A stretch of DNA of 64,000 nucleotides from Cyclobacterium amurskyense (lineage in GTDB: Bacteria; Bacteroidota; Bacteroidia; Cytophagales; Cyclobacteriaceae), in NCBI RefSeq assembly GCF_001050135.1, contig NZ_CP012040.1, positions 5,411,001 to 5,475,000 on the forward strand, written 5' to 3'. The notes beneath the pieces are model-generated. The model made no database searches. It was not told where the DNA came from and was given only the letters and a program-made list of their open reading frames with translations. The position numbers and the translations under genes were made by a program. Shown here piece after piece: positions 37,473 through 47,229 of the stretch (positions are counted from its first letter, which is position 1; each line of letters starts with the position of its first letter).

Positions 37473-39743
37473 TTACATTTTAAAATTTTGTATTTGTGTG
37501 ATTTGTGGATAAAAAGGTTGCTCATAAAGCCTTTTCCCTGTCGCTTTGTAAAGAGAATTTCCCAATGCAGCAAATACCGGTGGAAATAAAGGCTCACCCA
37601 AACCGGTAGGGTTCTCATTATTTTCTACAAAGTACACTTCAATATTTTTGGGTGCTTCGCTATGGCGGATCATTCGGTATTTATCAAAATTCCTTTTTGT
37701 TGGTGCACCATTTTCAAAGGCCATTTCACCATAAAATGCATTCCCTATTCCATCAACAATTGCTCCTTCTCCCATATTGGCCGCAGCGTCCGGGTTAACT
37801 ACTACCCCACAGTCAACAGCAGCAAAGACATTTTCAACGACGGGCTGATTGTCAACAATAGAAATATCAATCACCTCGGCCACATACGAATTATGACAGA
37901 AATAGGCAGATACACCACGGTGAATTCCGGGTGAAGGTTTCTCCCAATTAGATTTATCCCGAACAAGTTTCAAGACTCCTGCATACCGTTTTGGATCATA
38001 ATCATTATTATCACCCACAGGGTTGGTCGCTGCTTTTTCAAGCAGTTCAAGACGAAAATCGATGGGATCTTTGTCCATCACTTCCGCAAGTTCATCCAGG
38101 AAACTTTGCTCAGCACCTGCAATAAAGTTGGACCTCGGTGCACGAAAAGCTCCTATAGTTATATTTGATTCAATTTGCCAACTTTCGGCAAGGTAGTTTT
38201 CTACAGCTCCGGCAGGAAATCTATTTGCATGCAATGGAGATTCAGGAATTCCTCCTGCCTTTACATGAAATGCCAAAAGGTTGTTTTCGTTATCCAATGC
38301 AGCCTTATAGGTCGCTGAATAGGTGGGCCGGTATACCCCTGCACTCATGTCGTCTTCACGGGTATAGGTCATTTTTACAGGAGCCTGAATTTTTTGAGAA
38401 ATCAATGCCGCCTCCACAAAATGATGACTATATGCCCTACGGCCAAAACCTCCACCCATTCTGGCCAGCTTTATTTGTATATTTTCCCGAGGAATCCCCA
38501 AGCTACTGGAAAGCGTTCCCATAATAAAATCCGGCGCTTGTGTAGGCCCGTAAATGACAGCCTTGTCACCTTTCACATCTGCAAAGGCATTCATTGGTTC
38601 CATGGTATTGTGTGCCAAAAAAGGAGCGGTATAAGTACGTTCAATCACTTTAGTCGCCCGCTTGAATGCACTTTCGGGATCCCCATCTTTTCTTCGAACC
38701 TGTCCCGGCTTAGCGTGATAATCGGCCATATTTTTTTTATGAATACTGGAGCTTTCCAATCCTGCCGGAACCTTCACCTCAATATTTTCTCCACCTCTAC
38801 CTGCCATAGGGAAAGTACCTGTAGAAGCGGGTTCCCATTCTGCTTTAATACTTTTTTTGGCTTGCATGACTTCCCAAGTTGAGTTGCCAACAATGGCTAT
38901 AAGCTCTGGAAAGGTCGTGGTATCGAAAAAATTTCTTGCATAATCATCTTTAAAAACATTGATCTTAAAAGCATCCTGAATCCCCGGCAATGAGACCACA
39001 GAACTCCTGTCAAAATCCACTAGCTTCATCCCAAATGCAGGAGGATGCACAATGGCTGCATACTTCATACCGGAAACTTTATGGTCAATCGAAAAAATTG
39101 ATTTACCGGTTACAATTTTATCTCCATCAACATTCTTTTTGGATTTCCCGATGATTTTGAAATCAGAAATTTCCTTTAATTTAACGGTTTCAGGATCCGG
39201 TGTATCCAGTGTTCCAGCCAATGAGGCCATTTCTCCATACCCCGCTCTCTTCTCAGAGGTTATGTGTTTAACAATTCCTTGATTGGTAGTTATTTCACCT
39301 TCCGCCACATTCCAACTTTGGGCTGCAGCCTGCACAATCAGTTTCCTTGCAGTAGCTCCCGCTGTACGTAAAGGAATCCAACCCTGCCTTATCCCCTGAC
39401 TCCCCCCTGTAAACTGCCTGTCAAACCTTTCAGGATAAAAATCTGCCTGTTCAACGGTGACCATTTTCCAATCTACATCCAACTCTTCAGCCAACAACAT
39501 AGGTAAAGAAGTTTTTACATTGGAGCCAAATTCAGGGTTGGGGTTAAATAGAGTAACCACCCCATTGTCTCCAATTTTAATATAACTATTCAATTCAAAC
39601 CATTCATCCGGCATGGTCAGCACATCTTCCGACTTTGGTTGACAACCCGCTAGCCAACTAAAACTAAGCATCATACCTCCTCCGGCCAAGGCAGAAACTT
39701 TCAGGAATGATCTTCTATCTAATTTATTATCTGTAAAAGCCAT
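37473..39743 (-). CDS. Molybdopterin-binding subunit, xanthine dehydrogenase / IorB family (copy 1)
   Basis: A 756-residue large subunit of an exported molybdenum hydroxylase. It starts with a Tat signal (DRRSFLKVSALAGGGMMLSF) that ends in a possible lipobox, SWLAGC. The Moco-binding motifs are LARMGGGFGRRAYSHHFVEAA, GAFRAPRSNFIAG and GLGEPLFPP; the Glu of the last is the catalytic base of this family. Isoquinoline 1-oxidoreductase and related aldehyde oxidases have this organisation. It is the last gene of a three-gene operon, 12 bases after the 2Fe-2S subunit. A second, paralogous large subunit is the first gene. The substrate is unknown. Confidence 0.93.
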   Translation of the reverse strand: MAFTDNKLDRRSFLKVSALAGGGMMLSFSWLAGCQPKSEDVLTMPDEWFELNSYIKIGDNGVVTLFNPNPEFGSNVKTSLPMLLAEELDVDWKMVTVEQADFYPERFDRQFTGGSQGIRQGWIPLRTAGATARKLIVQAAAQSWNVAEGEITTNQGIVKHITSEKRAGYGEMASLAGTLDTPDPETVKLKEISDFKIIGKSKKNVDGDKIVTGKSIFSIDHKVSGMKYAAIVHPPAFGMKLVDFDRSSVVSLPGIQDAFKINVFKDDYARNFFDTTTFPELIAIVGNSTWEVMQAKKSIKAEWEPASTGTFPMAGRGGENIEVKVPAGLESSSIHKKNMADYHAKPGQVRRKDGDPESAFKRATKVIERTYTAPFLAHNTMEPMNAFADVKGDKAVIYGPTQAPDFIMGTLSSSLGIPRENIQIKLARMGGGFGRRAYSHHFVEAALISQKIQAPVKMTYTREDDMSAGVYRPTYSATYKAALDNENNLLAFHVKAGGIPESPLHANRFPAGAVENYLAESWQIESNITIGAFRAPRSNFIAGAEQSFLDELAEVMDKDPIDFRLELLEKAATNPVGDNNDYDPKRYAGVLKLVRDKSNWEKPSPGIHRGVSAYFCHNSYVAEVIDISIVDNQPVVENVFAAVDCGVVVNPDAAANMGEGAIVDGIGNAFYGEMAFENGAPTKRNFDKYRMIRHSEAPKNIEVYFVENNENPTGLGEPLFPPVFAALGNSLYKATGKRLYEQPFYPQITQIQNFKM

Positions 39744-39755
39744 AATTCTAATAGT

Positions 39756-40214
39756 TTAAGCGTTTTGGGAGGCAGTTTTAATTGCAGCTCTAATTCTCGT
39801 ATAGGTTCCACATCGGCATATATTACCATTCATGGCCTGGTTAATCTCTTCATCATTTGGACTAGGGTTCTTCTTCAAAAGGGCTGAAGCTGACATGATT
39901 TGCCCTGCTTGACAATATCCGCATTGTGGTACATCATGTTCCATCCATGCTTTTTGAACGGGATGGTCTCCTTTCTCAGAAAGCCCTTCAATGGTTGTAA
40001 TCTCAGCCTCTTCCACGGAAGATACTGGTAATTGACAAGCCCTTATAGCATTTCCATCCATATGAATGGTACAAGCACCACATTGGGCAATACCACAGCC
40101 AAATTTAGTTCCTACCAGATCCAAATGATCTCTCAAAACCCAAAGCATTGGTGTATTTGGGTCTACGTCTACCTGATGCAATTTCCCGTTAATTTTAAGC
40201 TTGAATTGTGCCAT
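39756..40214 (-). CDS. 2Fe-2S subunit of molybdenum hydroxylase (IorA / CoxS-like)
   Basis: A 152-residue electron-transfer subunit with two [2Fe-2S] clusters. The plant-ferredoxin-type cluster is held by Cys 40, 45, 48 and 60 (KFGCGIAQCGACTIHMDG). The second, helical cluster uses Cys 98, 101, 133 and 135 (QCGYCQAGQ and ICRCGTY). It has no signal peptide and is expected to be exported by hitch-hiking on the Tat signal of a large subunit. It lies between the two large-subunit genes (107 and 12 bases). Confidence 0.95.
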   Translation of the reverse strand: MAQFKLKINGKLHQVDVDPNTPMLWVLRDHLDLVGTKFGCGIAQCGACTIHMDGNAIRACQLPVSSVEEAEITTIEGLSEKGDHPVQKAWMEHDVPQCGYCQAGQIMSASALLKKNPSPNDEEINQAMNGNICRCGTYTRIRAAIKTASQNA

Positions 40215-40321
40215 TAGTCTTTGTATTTGGTTCTAAATTAATGCTTTACAGCATTGAAATCAAATGGATATTTTTTTTTATCAACTTATACCTGAGTTCC
40301 TTCACATTATAAAAGCTGGTT

Positions 40322-42562
40322 TCAGCCATTCAATTGATTTATAAATGGTTGATCATAAAACCTCTTTCCTGTAGCCTTATACAAGGCATTGGCCACTGCT
40401 GCGAAAATAGGTGGATAGGCAGGCTCTCCTAAACCTGTAGGATCTTCGCCATTTTCTACAAAATAGGTGGCTATGGATTTGGGAGCTTCTTTCATTCGAA
40501 TCATCCGGTATGTATCAAAATTGGATTTATTTATTACCCCATCCTCAATTCTTAGTTCCCCAAACATGGCTGTCCCAATTCCATCAATTACTGCCCCTTC
40601 ACAAAGATTTCTTGCTGCATCCGGGTTTACAACAATTCCACAATCTATCACATTTGTCACCTTCTCAAAGTGAACTTCACCATTTATTATCTTCAAATCA
40701 ACTACCTGAGCAGCATAACTATTGTGGCAATAATAAGCTGAAACACCTTGATGCACTCCTTCAGGAGCATTTCCCCAGTTTGCCTTTTTCTTCACCATTT
40801 CTAAAACCTTGGCATAACGTTCCGGATTGTAATCGTTATTATCACCCACAGGGTTTTCCTTTGCCCTTTGTAACAATTTCAATCGAAACGCTATAGGGTC
40901 CTGCCCCGATACTTCCGCGATTTCATCTAAAAATGATTGCTCCACGCAAGCCATAAAATTTGACCTGGGTGCACGAAAGGAACCGGTGGTAATATTTGAA
41001 GCTACTTCCCAACCTTCAGCTAAATAGTTGGGCACAGCTCCTGCGGGAAATCTATTGGCGTACAATGGATTTTCAGGTAAGCCGCCAGCATTGACATGAA
41101 AAGCTACCAATTCATTTTTGATGTTAAATCCTGCACGATAGGTAGCTTGGTAGCGGGACCGGTATACTCCTGCAGTCATTTCGTCTTCCCTATTGTAAAG
41201 AAGTTTTATAGGCATGCCTGTTTTTTGGGAAATCACTGCTGCTTCAATTAACCAATGGGCATAAGATCTGCGCCCATAGCCCCCTCCAAGTCTTGTCATG
41301 GATATTTCAATATTTTCAATAGGGATCCCTAGCCTGTCAGCAAGTGCCTGTTCCGTTAATTCAGGCTTCTGTAAAGGCCCTGCACAAAACACCTTATCAC
41401 CTTGAACATGGGCAAAAAAATTCATAGGTTCCATACAGTTGTGAGCCAGAAATGGCCCGGAAAAACTTCGTTCAATTACCCTAGTAGCTTTTTCGAATTC
41501 TTTTATAGGATCACCATCCATCCTTTGTTTCTGAGGGCTCATGGCGGCATGCCTCATTTTATGTTCCTGCTCGGCACTATTCTCCAATCCTTCAGGAACC
41601 ACTCTTACTCCGGCTCTACCAAACATGTCACGTTTTTCTTCAAAACCTTTCTGAATTTCCCATGAAACTGTAACAGCTTTTTTGGCCTGTTGAACTTGCC
41701 AAGTACTAACTCCAACCACAGCAATAAGATCTGTAAATTGAACGGTGTCAAAGAAAGTTCTTTTATAATCAACCTGAAGGGATTTAATGGCAAATACGTC
41801 CTTTATTCCCGGCATTGCACGCGCTCGATTGGCGTCAAAAGATTTCAATTTCTTGCCAATGGCCGGCGGATGAATAATCATCGCATAAAGCATTCCCGGT
41901 TTTTTGAAATCTATGCCGAAAAGCGGTTTTCCTGTTATAATTTTATGTAGATCAACGTTCTTTTTAGAAGTTCCAATAATTCTAAAATCCTGGACTTCCT
42001 TTAATTTAACATCTTCCGGTATGGGTATAGTGGCTGCCAATGCGGCTAAACTCCCATAGTCTGCTTTTCTTTTTCCTGAAATATCCAACACAAAACCGGA
42101 AGCTGTTTTAATTTCACTATCAGGAATATCCCAGGTTTTTGCAGCTGCTAAGATTAACATCCGGCGTGCAGTGGCTCCTGCCGTTCGCAATGCTTTCCAA
42201 CCGGTACGAATAGCCTGGCTTCCCCCAATAAATTGCCGTGTAAAATTGTCCGTATCTAAAGGGGCTTGTTCTACAATAACTTTGTTCCAATCGACATCAA
42301 GCTCCTCGGCTATAATCATCGGCATAGAGGTCTTTACATTTTGTCCACCTTCGGGATTGGGAGACATCAAAGTGATACTTCCATTTTCTCCGATTCGAAT
42401 GTAACCATTCAACCTGAACCAGTTTTTTGGCATAACTAGGCTTTCTTCCTCTTTAGGTTTACAGCTGACAATCCAGCTGAAACTCAAAGCCATCCCTCCT
42501 CCGGCTAAAGCCGAAATTTTCAGAAATGACCTTCTGTTGAAGATGCTAGCAGGCCTAGGCAT
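40322..42562 (-). CDS. Molybdopterin-binding subunit, xanthine dehydrogenase / IorB family (copy 2)
   Basis: A 746-residue paralogue of the other large subunit, with its own Tat signal (NRRSFLKISALAGGGMALSF). Motifs are MTRLGGGYGRRSYAHWLIEAA, GSFRAPRSNFMAC and GLGEPAYPPIFAA with the catalytic Glu. It is the first gene of the operon. Both large subunits share one small subunit, so the cell may build two enzymes of different specificity or one heterotrimer. No FAD subunit or cytochrome c gene is adjacent, so the electron acceptor must be encoded elsewhere. Confidence 0.93.
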   Translation of the reverse strand: MPRPASIFNRRSFLKISALAGGGMALSFSWIVSCKPKEEESLVMPKNWFRLNGYIRIGENGSITLMSPNPEGGQNVKTSMPMIIAEELDVDWNKVIVEQAPLDTDNFTRQFIGGSQAIRTGWKALRTAGATARRMLILAAAKTWDIPDSEIKTASGFVLDISGKRKADYGSLAALAATIPIPEDVKLKEVQDFRIIGTSKKNVDLHKIITGKPLFGIDFKKPGMLYAMIIHPPAIGKKLKSFDANRARAMPGIKDVFAIKSLQVDYKRTFFDTVQFTDLIAVVGVSTWQVQQAKKAVTVSWEIQKGFEEKRDMFGRAGVRVVPEGLENSAEQEHKMRHAAMSPQKQRMDGDPIKEFEKATRVIERSFSGPFLAHNCMEPMNFFAHVQGDKVFCAGPLQKPELTEQALADRLGIPIENIEISMTRLGGGYGRRSYAHWLIEAAVISQKTGMPIKLLYNREDEMTAGVYRSRYQATYRAGFNIKNELVAFHVNAGGLPENPLYANRFPAGAVPNYLAEGWEVASNITTGSFRAPRSNFMACVEQSFLDEIAEVSGQDPIAFRLKLLQRAKENPVGDNNDYNPERYAKVLEMVKKKANWGNAPEGVHQGVSAYYCHNSYAAQVVDLKIINGEVHFEKVTNVIDCGIVVNPDAARNLCEGAVIDGIGTAMFGELRIEDGVINKSNFDTYRMIRMKEAPKSIATYFVENGEDPTGLGEPAYPPIFAAVANALYKATGKRFYDQPFINQLNG

Positions 42563-42647
42563 GTCTTTTTATTTTATAGGTAATATAAATAATTAAGTTA
42601 CTCATTTTCAGCCCTAAAAACTAACATTCGATCATTTTCCCATGGGA

Positions 42648-43286
42648 CTATTGTTCATGAAATGAAGAAACAGAAGTGAATATTTGTAGGCTTTCCAACC
42701 ATTTATTTACTGCTTGTCTTACTTCCGTTTCTTTTTCACCTTCCATAACATATAAAATACCATCGCGCTCTATGCCTCCTTGAGTGGAGAAACCTTTCAA
42801 TACATGGCTTTTAGGGCAAAACTTTTTTACAGTTTCGAAACTACTTCCAATGCCAAAACCTGCATTGGTATTAAATGGAATCACTGTTTTAGCTTCAAAG
42901 TCATTTTCACTAAGAAAAGTTTTCATAGGTGGTGGAAGTTGCATCCCCCAAGTAGGAAAACCTACATAGATGATCTCATATTCTTTAAGACTAATTTTTG
43001 TTTTCAGATGTGGCAAAATATTTTCTTCATTTTCCTTTGCCACCTGAGCAACAACAGCATCATACCCTTTCGGATAAGGGGTTTCAAGTTTTAAACTTAC
43101 AAGTTTTCCACCAACTTTTTCATGAATCATTTCGGCTACAGCTTTGGTATTATTGGTCCGTGAAAAATAGACAATCAGGATTTTGTTAGCATGCACTTCA
43201 TCAACATAATTCATGAATTCAGATTGAGTTTGGCCCAAGCAACTCAGAGAATAAAAGGTGAAAATAAGCAACAGATTTAATCTCAT
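42648..43286 (-). CDS. Exported flavodoxin-like protein
   Basis: A 212-residue protein with a signal peptide (MRLNLLLIFTFYSLSCLGQ) placed before a flavodoxin fold. The FMN phosphate loop is IVYFSRTNNTKAVAEMI, and the flavin loops are GFPTWGMQLPPPM and FNTNAGFGIGSSFETV. The closest relatives are YSFR/flavodoxin_4-type proteins, which are normally cytosolic. Export is unusual. It lies 12 bases downstream of the tandem NTF2-like genes in the same direction, so the three are probably one operon. It is also upstream of the molybdenum enzyme operon, where it might act as an electron carrier; this is inference. Confidence 0.88.
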   Translation of the reverse strand: MRLNLLLIFTFYSLSCLGQTQSEFMNYVDEVHANKILIVYFSRTNNTKAVAEMIHEKVGGKLVSLKLETPYPKGYDAVVAQVAKENEENILPHLKTKISLKEYEIIYVGFPTWGMQLPPPMKTFLSENDFEAKTVIPFNTNAGFGIGSSFETVKKFCPKSHVLKGFSTQGGIERDGILYVMEGEKETEVRQAVNKWLESLQIFTSVSSFHEQ

Positions 43287-43298
43287 TAGTTTAGTAAG

Positions 43299-43745
43299 TT
43301 AGTGGTTGCCTGCTCCAATCAATTTGGTAAAAGAGAGGGCAGCCAACTTCCAGCCATCTGCTTTTTTTATATATACCTCAGTGACTTCAAATGGGTTGGT
43401 AACTTCATTCCCACCCACCTCTGCAGTCAGGGTGATTCGATTCAGTAAAATGGCCGTATCGTTTATTAATTTTACAGAAACCTTATGTATTTCGGCATTT
43501 TTATACCAAATGCCACCACTACGAATAATATCCACTTCACGCTCCTTCCCCCAAGAACCTCCCATATGAACGAACACCGCTTTATCATCAAAGAGTTCAG
43601 CCAATTTATCACCCTCCTTCTCTGCCATCCACTGCCATTTGTTTTTAGAAAGTTCGATGATTTCTTGTTCCGTTTCTTCCTCTTGACCAAAGGCAAATGG
43701 TGAGGTCAGCAATAGGATTATTAATCCAAAAATCGTCCTTTTCAT
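43299..43745 (-). CDS. Exported NTF2-like (DUF4440-type) protein, copy 1
   Basis: A 148-residue protein with a signal peptide (ending FAFGQ). The mature part has the SnoaL/NTF2-like fold pattern: LSKNKWQWMAEKEGDKLAELFDD, VFVHMGGSWGKEREVDII, and EVTEVYIKKADGWKLAALSF. The family forms small cone-shaped pockets and includes both enzymes and binding proteins. It is a tandem paralogue of the next gene upstream, 17 bases away. Confidence 0.85.
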   Translation of the reverse strand: MKRTIFGLIILLLTSPFAFGQEEETEQEIIELSKNKWQWMAEKEGDKLAELFDDKAVFVHMGGSWGKEREVDIIRSGGIWYKNAEIHKVSVKLINDTAILLNRITLTAEVGGNEVTNPFEVTEVYIKKADGWKLAALSFTKLIGAGNH

Positions 43746-43762
43746 AGGTATAATAAGTAGAG

Positions 43763-44212
43763 TTAATGTTCAATTTCGTGGGTATCTCTAACACTGCTAA
43801 AGGTAAAAACCAGCATTTTCCAGTCCTCTCCCTGCTTTTCATACACTTCTGTTACTGTAAATTCATTTTCTACATCATTTCCTCGAACAAAAGCGGTCAA
43901 AGTGATTCTGTTCCATACTACTGCAATGTTACCTGAAAGCTCTACCACTGAATCATGAACTTCAGCATTTTTATACCAGATGCTTCCCGTTTCAATAATC
44001 TCCAATTCACGATCTTTTTTCCAGCTTCCACTCATATGGACAAACCTAGCCTTATCGTCAAAGAGATCATCCAGTTTCGACACTTCCTTTTCAGCCATCC
44101 ATTGCCACTTGTCCATAGAGAGTTTTTTTATTTCCTGCTCTATGGCAGATTGAGCAAAAGTGATGGAATTGCATATAAAAATAAGACCAAACAGGCATAA
44201 GTACTTTTTCAT
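43763..44212 (-). CDS. Exported NTF2-like (DUF4440-type) protein, copy 2
   Basis: A 149-residue tandem paralogue with a signal peptide (IFICNSITFAQ). The corresponding motifs are LSMDKWQWMAEKEVSKLDDLFDD, FVHMSGSWKKDRELEII and VTEVYEKQGEDWKMLVFTF. Identity to copy 1 is high in the first third. It is the first gene of a three-gene operon that ends with the exported flavodoxin. It is divergent from a LytS-LytT pair, which might regulate it. Confidence 0.85.
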   Translation of the reverse strand: MKKYLCLFGLIFICNSITFAQSAIEQEIKKLSMDKWQWMAEKEVSKLDDLFDDKARFVHMSGSWKKDRELEIIETGSIWYKNAEVHDSVVELSGNIAVVWNRITLTAFVRGNDVENEFTVTEVYEKQGEDWKMLVFTFSSVRDTHEIEH

Positions 44213-44502
44213 TTAAATCTGGGTTTTGATAATTAATTTTTTATTCCTGGAAATAATAAAAGCCATTCATTCATTACGAATAGACAAAAAAATTTCTAAA
44301 TATTTAACCCAAATCAATAGAATGCATGGTTCTCTCATCCGAATGTCAAATTTGATCTACGAATGAATAGGGCTTCTATTAAAGCATGATCGGCAGGTGT
44401 TGGCATTACCACTTATTGGATTAAAAACACCTACTGTAGATCAGTACTGTCCTTTGGATGATTACTATAAAATTGTGTTATTTAAAAAGCTATATTTCCA
44501 GA

Positions 44503-45501
44503 ATGAAAAATAATTTTATTTCGCGACCGGCCTTCTATGTGCTGCATGTCTTTTTTTGGCTATGCTATGGGACGATTCTGTACGCCTCCTTAGGCAATTG
44601 GATCAATTCTTCTCGGGAAATTTCGAGAGCGGTAGTTTCTGATGTCTTAACTTCCTCGGCCATTGCCTATTTGAATTATTACCTTCTACTTCCAAAACTT
44701 TATAAAAAAGGGAAATATACTGGATACATTTTGGCTTCCATTGCAGTGGTCGTTACCATAGTCTTACTGAGGGTAAACCTGTTAGGAATGACCCACAGGT
44801 CTGTAACCTATACCTACTTTATTCGATCAGTACCTGCCTTTGGCTTTTACCTTATCACCACCGTCATTTGGTTTTTTGCCAATATGATATCAGCGCAGCG
44901 AAATGAAATTGAACTTAGAAACAGTCAATTAGCAACTGAGTTGAAGTTTCTAAAACTTCAATTAAGTCCACATTTTCTTTTCAACACCTTGAATAATATT
45001 TATTCAATGGCTTATTTCAAGGAAAACAATACCGCTCCGGCGATTATGAAACTTTCCGAGATGATGCGACATATGCTTTATGAAGACCAAGGGCGGTATG
45101 TTTCACTTTCCAGAGAAATCAAATTCATGGAAAATTTCATTGAATTATGGAGGTTAAAACTGGATGAAAAGCCACGGATTACGTTTAATTATGAAGGGGT
45201 ATTGGAAAGGCATAGGGTTGCCCATTTGATTTTTTTGGTTTTCCTTGAGAATGCCTTTAAGCATGGCAATACCATAGACGGAAGGATAGCAATAAAGCTT
45301 AGGATAGATGCAGAAGACATCCTTCACTATTACATTAGAAATGATGTGATCCTTGCCCGTAAGACAGCTGAGGAAGAAAGTGGGGTTGGCCTCCTGAATG
45401 TAGAAAAAAGGCTAAACCTAATTTACCCGAGCAAACACGAGTTGATATTAAATCAAAATAACACCTCCTTTGAAGTAAAATTAACCCTGGATCTAAAATG
45501 A
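44503..45501 (+). CDS. LytS-type sensor histidine kinase
   Basis: The start at 44503 (MKNNFISRPAFYVLHVFFW) is preferred; an ATG at 44458 adds 15 unlikely residues. The 332-residue product has four transmembrane helices in residues 8-130 and the LytS kinase core FLKLQLSPHFLFNTLNNIYS, with the phosphorylated His at residue 157. The N-box is FLENAFKHGNTI and the G-box is GVGLLNVEKRLNLIYP. No extracytoplasmic sensor domain is evident. It overlaps the following regulator by four bases. It is divergent from the NTF2-flavodoxin operon across 290 bases that contain an inverted repeat AGGTGTT / AACACCT (44395-44432). Confidence 0.94.
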   Translation: MKNNFISRPAFYVLHVFFWLCYGTILYASLGNWINSSREISRAVVSDVLTSSAIAYLNYYLLLPKLYKKGKYTGYILASIAVVVTIVLLRVNLLGMTHRSVTYTYFIRSVPAFGFYLITTVIWFFANMISAQRNEIELRNSQLATELKFLKLQLSPHFLFNTLNNIYSMAYFKENNTAPAIMKLSEMMRHMLYEDQGRYVSLSREIKFMENFIELWRLKLDEKPRITFNYEGVLERHRVAHLIFLVFLENAFKHGNTIDGRIAIKLRIDAEDILHYYIRNDVILARKTAEEESGVGLLNVEKRLNLIYPSKHELILNQNNTSFEVKLTLDLK

Positions 45502-46202
45502 AATACCATATTCTTATCGTAGACGACGAGCCTCCTGCCAGAAAATTACTTATGGACTATGTTTCCAAACTTGCTGATTTAGAATTGGTGGGTCTTTGCA
45601 GCAACGGCGAAGAGGCCTTAGGGGTATTAAAGAAGTATCCTGTAGATATTCTATTGCTGGACATCCGCATGCCATTGATGACAGGTATGGATTTATTGAA
45701 TGAAATTAGTAACAAGCCATTAACAATTTTTGTGACAGCCTATGAGGAATATGCAGTAAAAGGCTATGAATTGGATGTGATTGATTACCTGATGAAGCCA
45801 GTTTCATTCGAGCGTTTTAAAAAAGCCATTGAAAAGGCCATTGAATACCTGTCAGTACAAATTACAACCAAGCCAGCCAAAGAAACCACAGACTATTTTT
45901 TTATAAAAACAGATACCCGCATTGTCAAAATTAGGTATGAGGAAGTTCAAGCCATAGAAGCCCAAAGAGAATACATCAAAATCATCACCCCAAACAGGAA
46001 AGTTATGTCTTTGATTTCCCTTACAAATGTAGCCCATGGTTTACCGGAGAATTTTGTTCGCATCCACCGTTCATTTATTATCAATATGAGCCAAATTGAT
46101 GAAGTTCAATCCAATGAAATTTTGATAGGAAAATCCTATTATCCCATTAGCAGGAATTACCGAGAAGCATTTTTCAAAAAACTGGAAGAAAGAAGGTTGT
46201 AA
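45498..46202 (+). CDS. LytTR-type response regulator
   Basis: A 234-residue regulator paired with the kinase it overlaps (ATGA). The receiver has Asp 9-10 (LIVDDEPPAR), the phosphoacceptor Asp 55 (LLDIRMP) and the Lys in LMKPVSFERF. The LytTR domain at about 135-234 contains FIKTDTRIVKIRYEEVQAIEAQREYIKI and FVRIHRSFIINMSQI. The gene converges on the membrane-tethered regulator, with a 32-base gap. Confidence 0.95.
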   Translation: MKYHILIVDDEPPARKLLMDYVSKLADLELVGLCSNGEEALGVLKKYPVDILLLDIRMPLMTGMDLLNEISNKPLTIFVTAYEEYAVKGYELDVIDYLMKPVSFERFKKAIEKAIEYLSVQITTKPAKETTDYFFIKTDTRIVKIRYEEVQAIEAQREYIKIITPNRKVMSLISLTNVAHGLPENFVRIHRSFIINMSQIDEVQSNEILIGKSYYPISRNYREAFFKKLEERRL

Positions 46203-46234
46203 TCATAAAGTATCAATTTGTTTTCCGGCGCTTT

Positions 46235-47104
46235 TCAGTTTACCTGAAGTACATACCCCCTACCTCGAATATTTTTGAGTTGAATATTCGGATCTTGCAA
46301 TAGCTTTTTGCGAAGTTTGGAGACAAACATATCCAGGCTTCTGCCCACAAATACCCCCTCATCTTCCCATATTTCTTTTAGCAGGTGGTCTCTCTCAAGC
46401 ATTTCGTTTGGGTGCAAGGCAAATAGGGTTAGCAACTTATTTTCTTTTTGGGAAAGTTGGATTTCCTCTGTTCCAATTTTCAAAAGCTGTTTACTGTGAT
46501 ACAGTTCAAACTTCCCGATACCCACGGATTGACTATTGCCCATGTGCTTACTCTTGCTGGGCTTAAGTGCATTTTTATTGTATATCAACAAAAAGCCAAA
46601 GGCCAAAATCCCAATGATGATCGGTACAGAAAAGTTGGATACCCTCATTGTATTGTGATCAAACCGGATTTTGATGCTATAGCAATCTTTTGGCTGCAAA
46701 CGTCCCTGACATGGAATTAGGGTTTTGTCTTTGTGACTGGACATTTGATAACTGTAAACAACCTGATTCTCTATGCATTCCACAACATTAACTTGGTATT
46801 TACCTTCTGCTTTTTTGCCCACCAAGCCTTCCCCCAAACCCTTATGGATAACTTTAACCAAACTGTCCGGGTCAAATTGGAAAGGGTTTTCAAATACAAT
46901 ACTATATTCACTCTCGCTGATTCTCTTGATTGGCAAAACCCTAGAAGTGCTATCTCCTGAGGCAAGCAAGATTTGGTGCCCCACATTCCTCAACCTGATT
47001 TCTCTGTTTTCTGCAAAATCATCTGACTTCCATGGCCACAGAAGGATCATGGTAAAAATCATGGTGAATATTCCGATTCCGGCAGGTTGTATCAGTTTTT
47101 TCAT
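46235..47104 (-). CDS. Membrane-tethered winged-helix transcriptional regulator
   Basis: A 289-residue one-component regulator with an unusual topology. An N-terminal transmembrane helix spans residues 8-24. A periplasmic domain of about 130 residues follows, with three Cys (110, 132, 141) that could form a disulfide. A second helix spans 159-175, and a cytosolic OmpR/PhoB-type winged helix fills 196-289 (FELYHSKQLLKIGTEEIQLSQKENKLL ... VFVGRSLDMFVSKLRKKL ... IRGRGYVL). This is the reverse of ToxR/CadC, in which the DNA-binding part is N-terminal. It is divergent from a secreted propeller lipoprotein 125 bases away, which is a likely target or co-sensor. There is no kinase or receiver domain. 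Confidence 0.85.
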   Translation of the reverse strand: MKKLIQPAGIGIFTMIFTMILLWPWKSDDFAENREIRLRNVGHQILLASGDSTSRVLPIKRISESEYSIVFENPFQFDPDSLVKVIHKGLGEGLVGKKAEGKYQVNVVECIENQVVYSYQMSSHKDKTLIPCQGRLQPKDCYSIKIRFDHNTMRVSNFSVPIIIGILAFGFLLIYNKNALKPSKSKHMGNSQSVGIGKFELYHSKQLLKIGTEEIQLSQKENKLLTLFALHPNEMLERDHLLKEIWEDEGVFVGRSLDMFVSKLRKKLLQDPNIQLKNIRGRGYVLQVN

Positions 47105-47229
47105 TACTCAAATATAAGGTTAAATAGAAGTCATCTTTCAATTTTACCTTGATTTACAATCTTTTTACATTCTATTTACCATCTTGACTTTGGATAGCTT
47201 TAGGTTTGGACCTGCTTAACAAATAAAAA

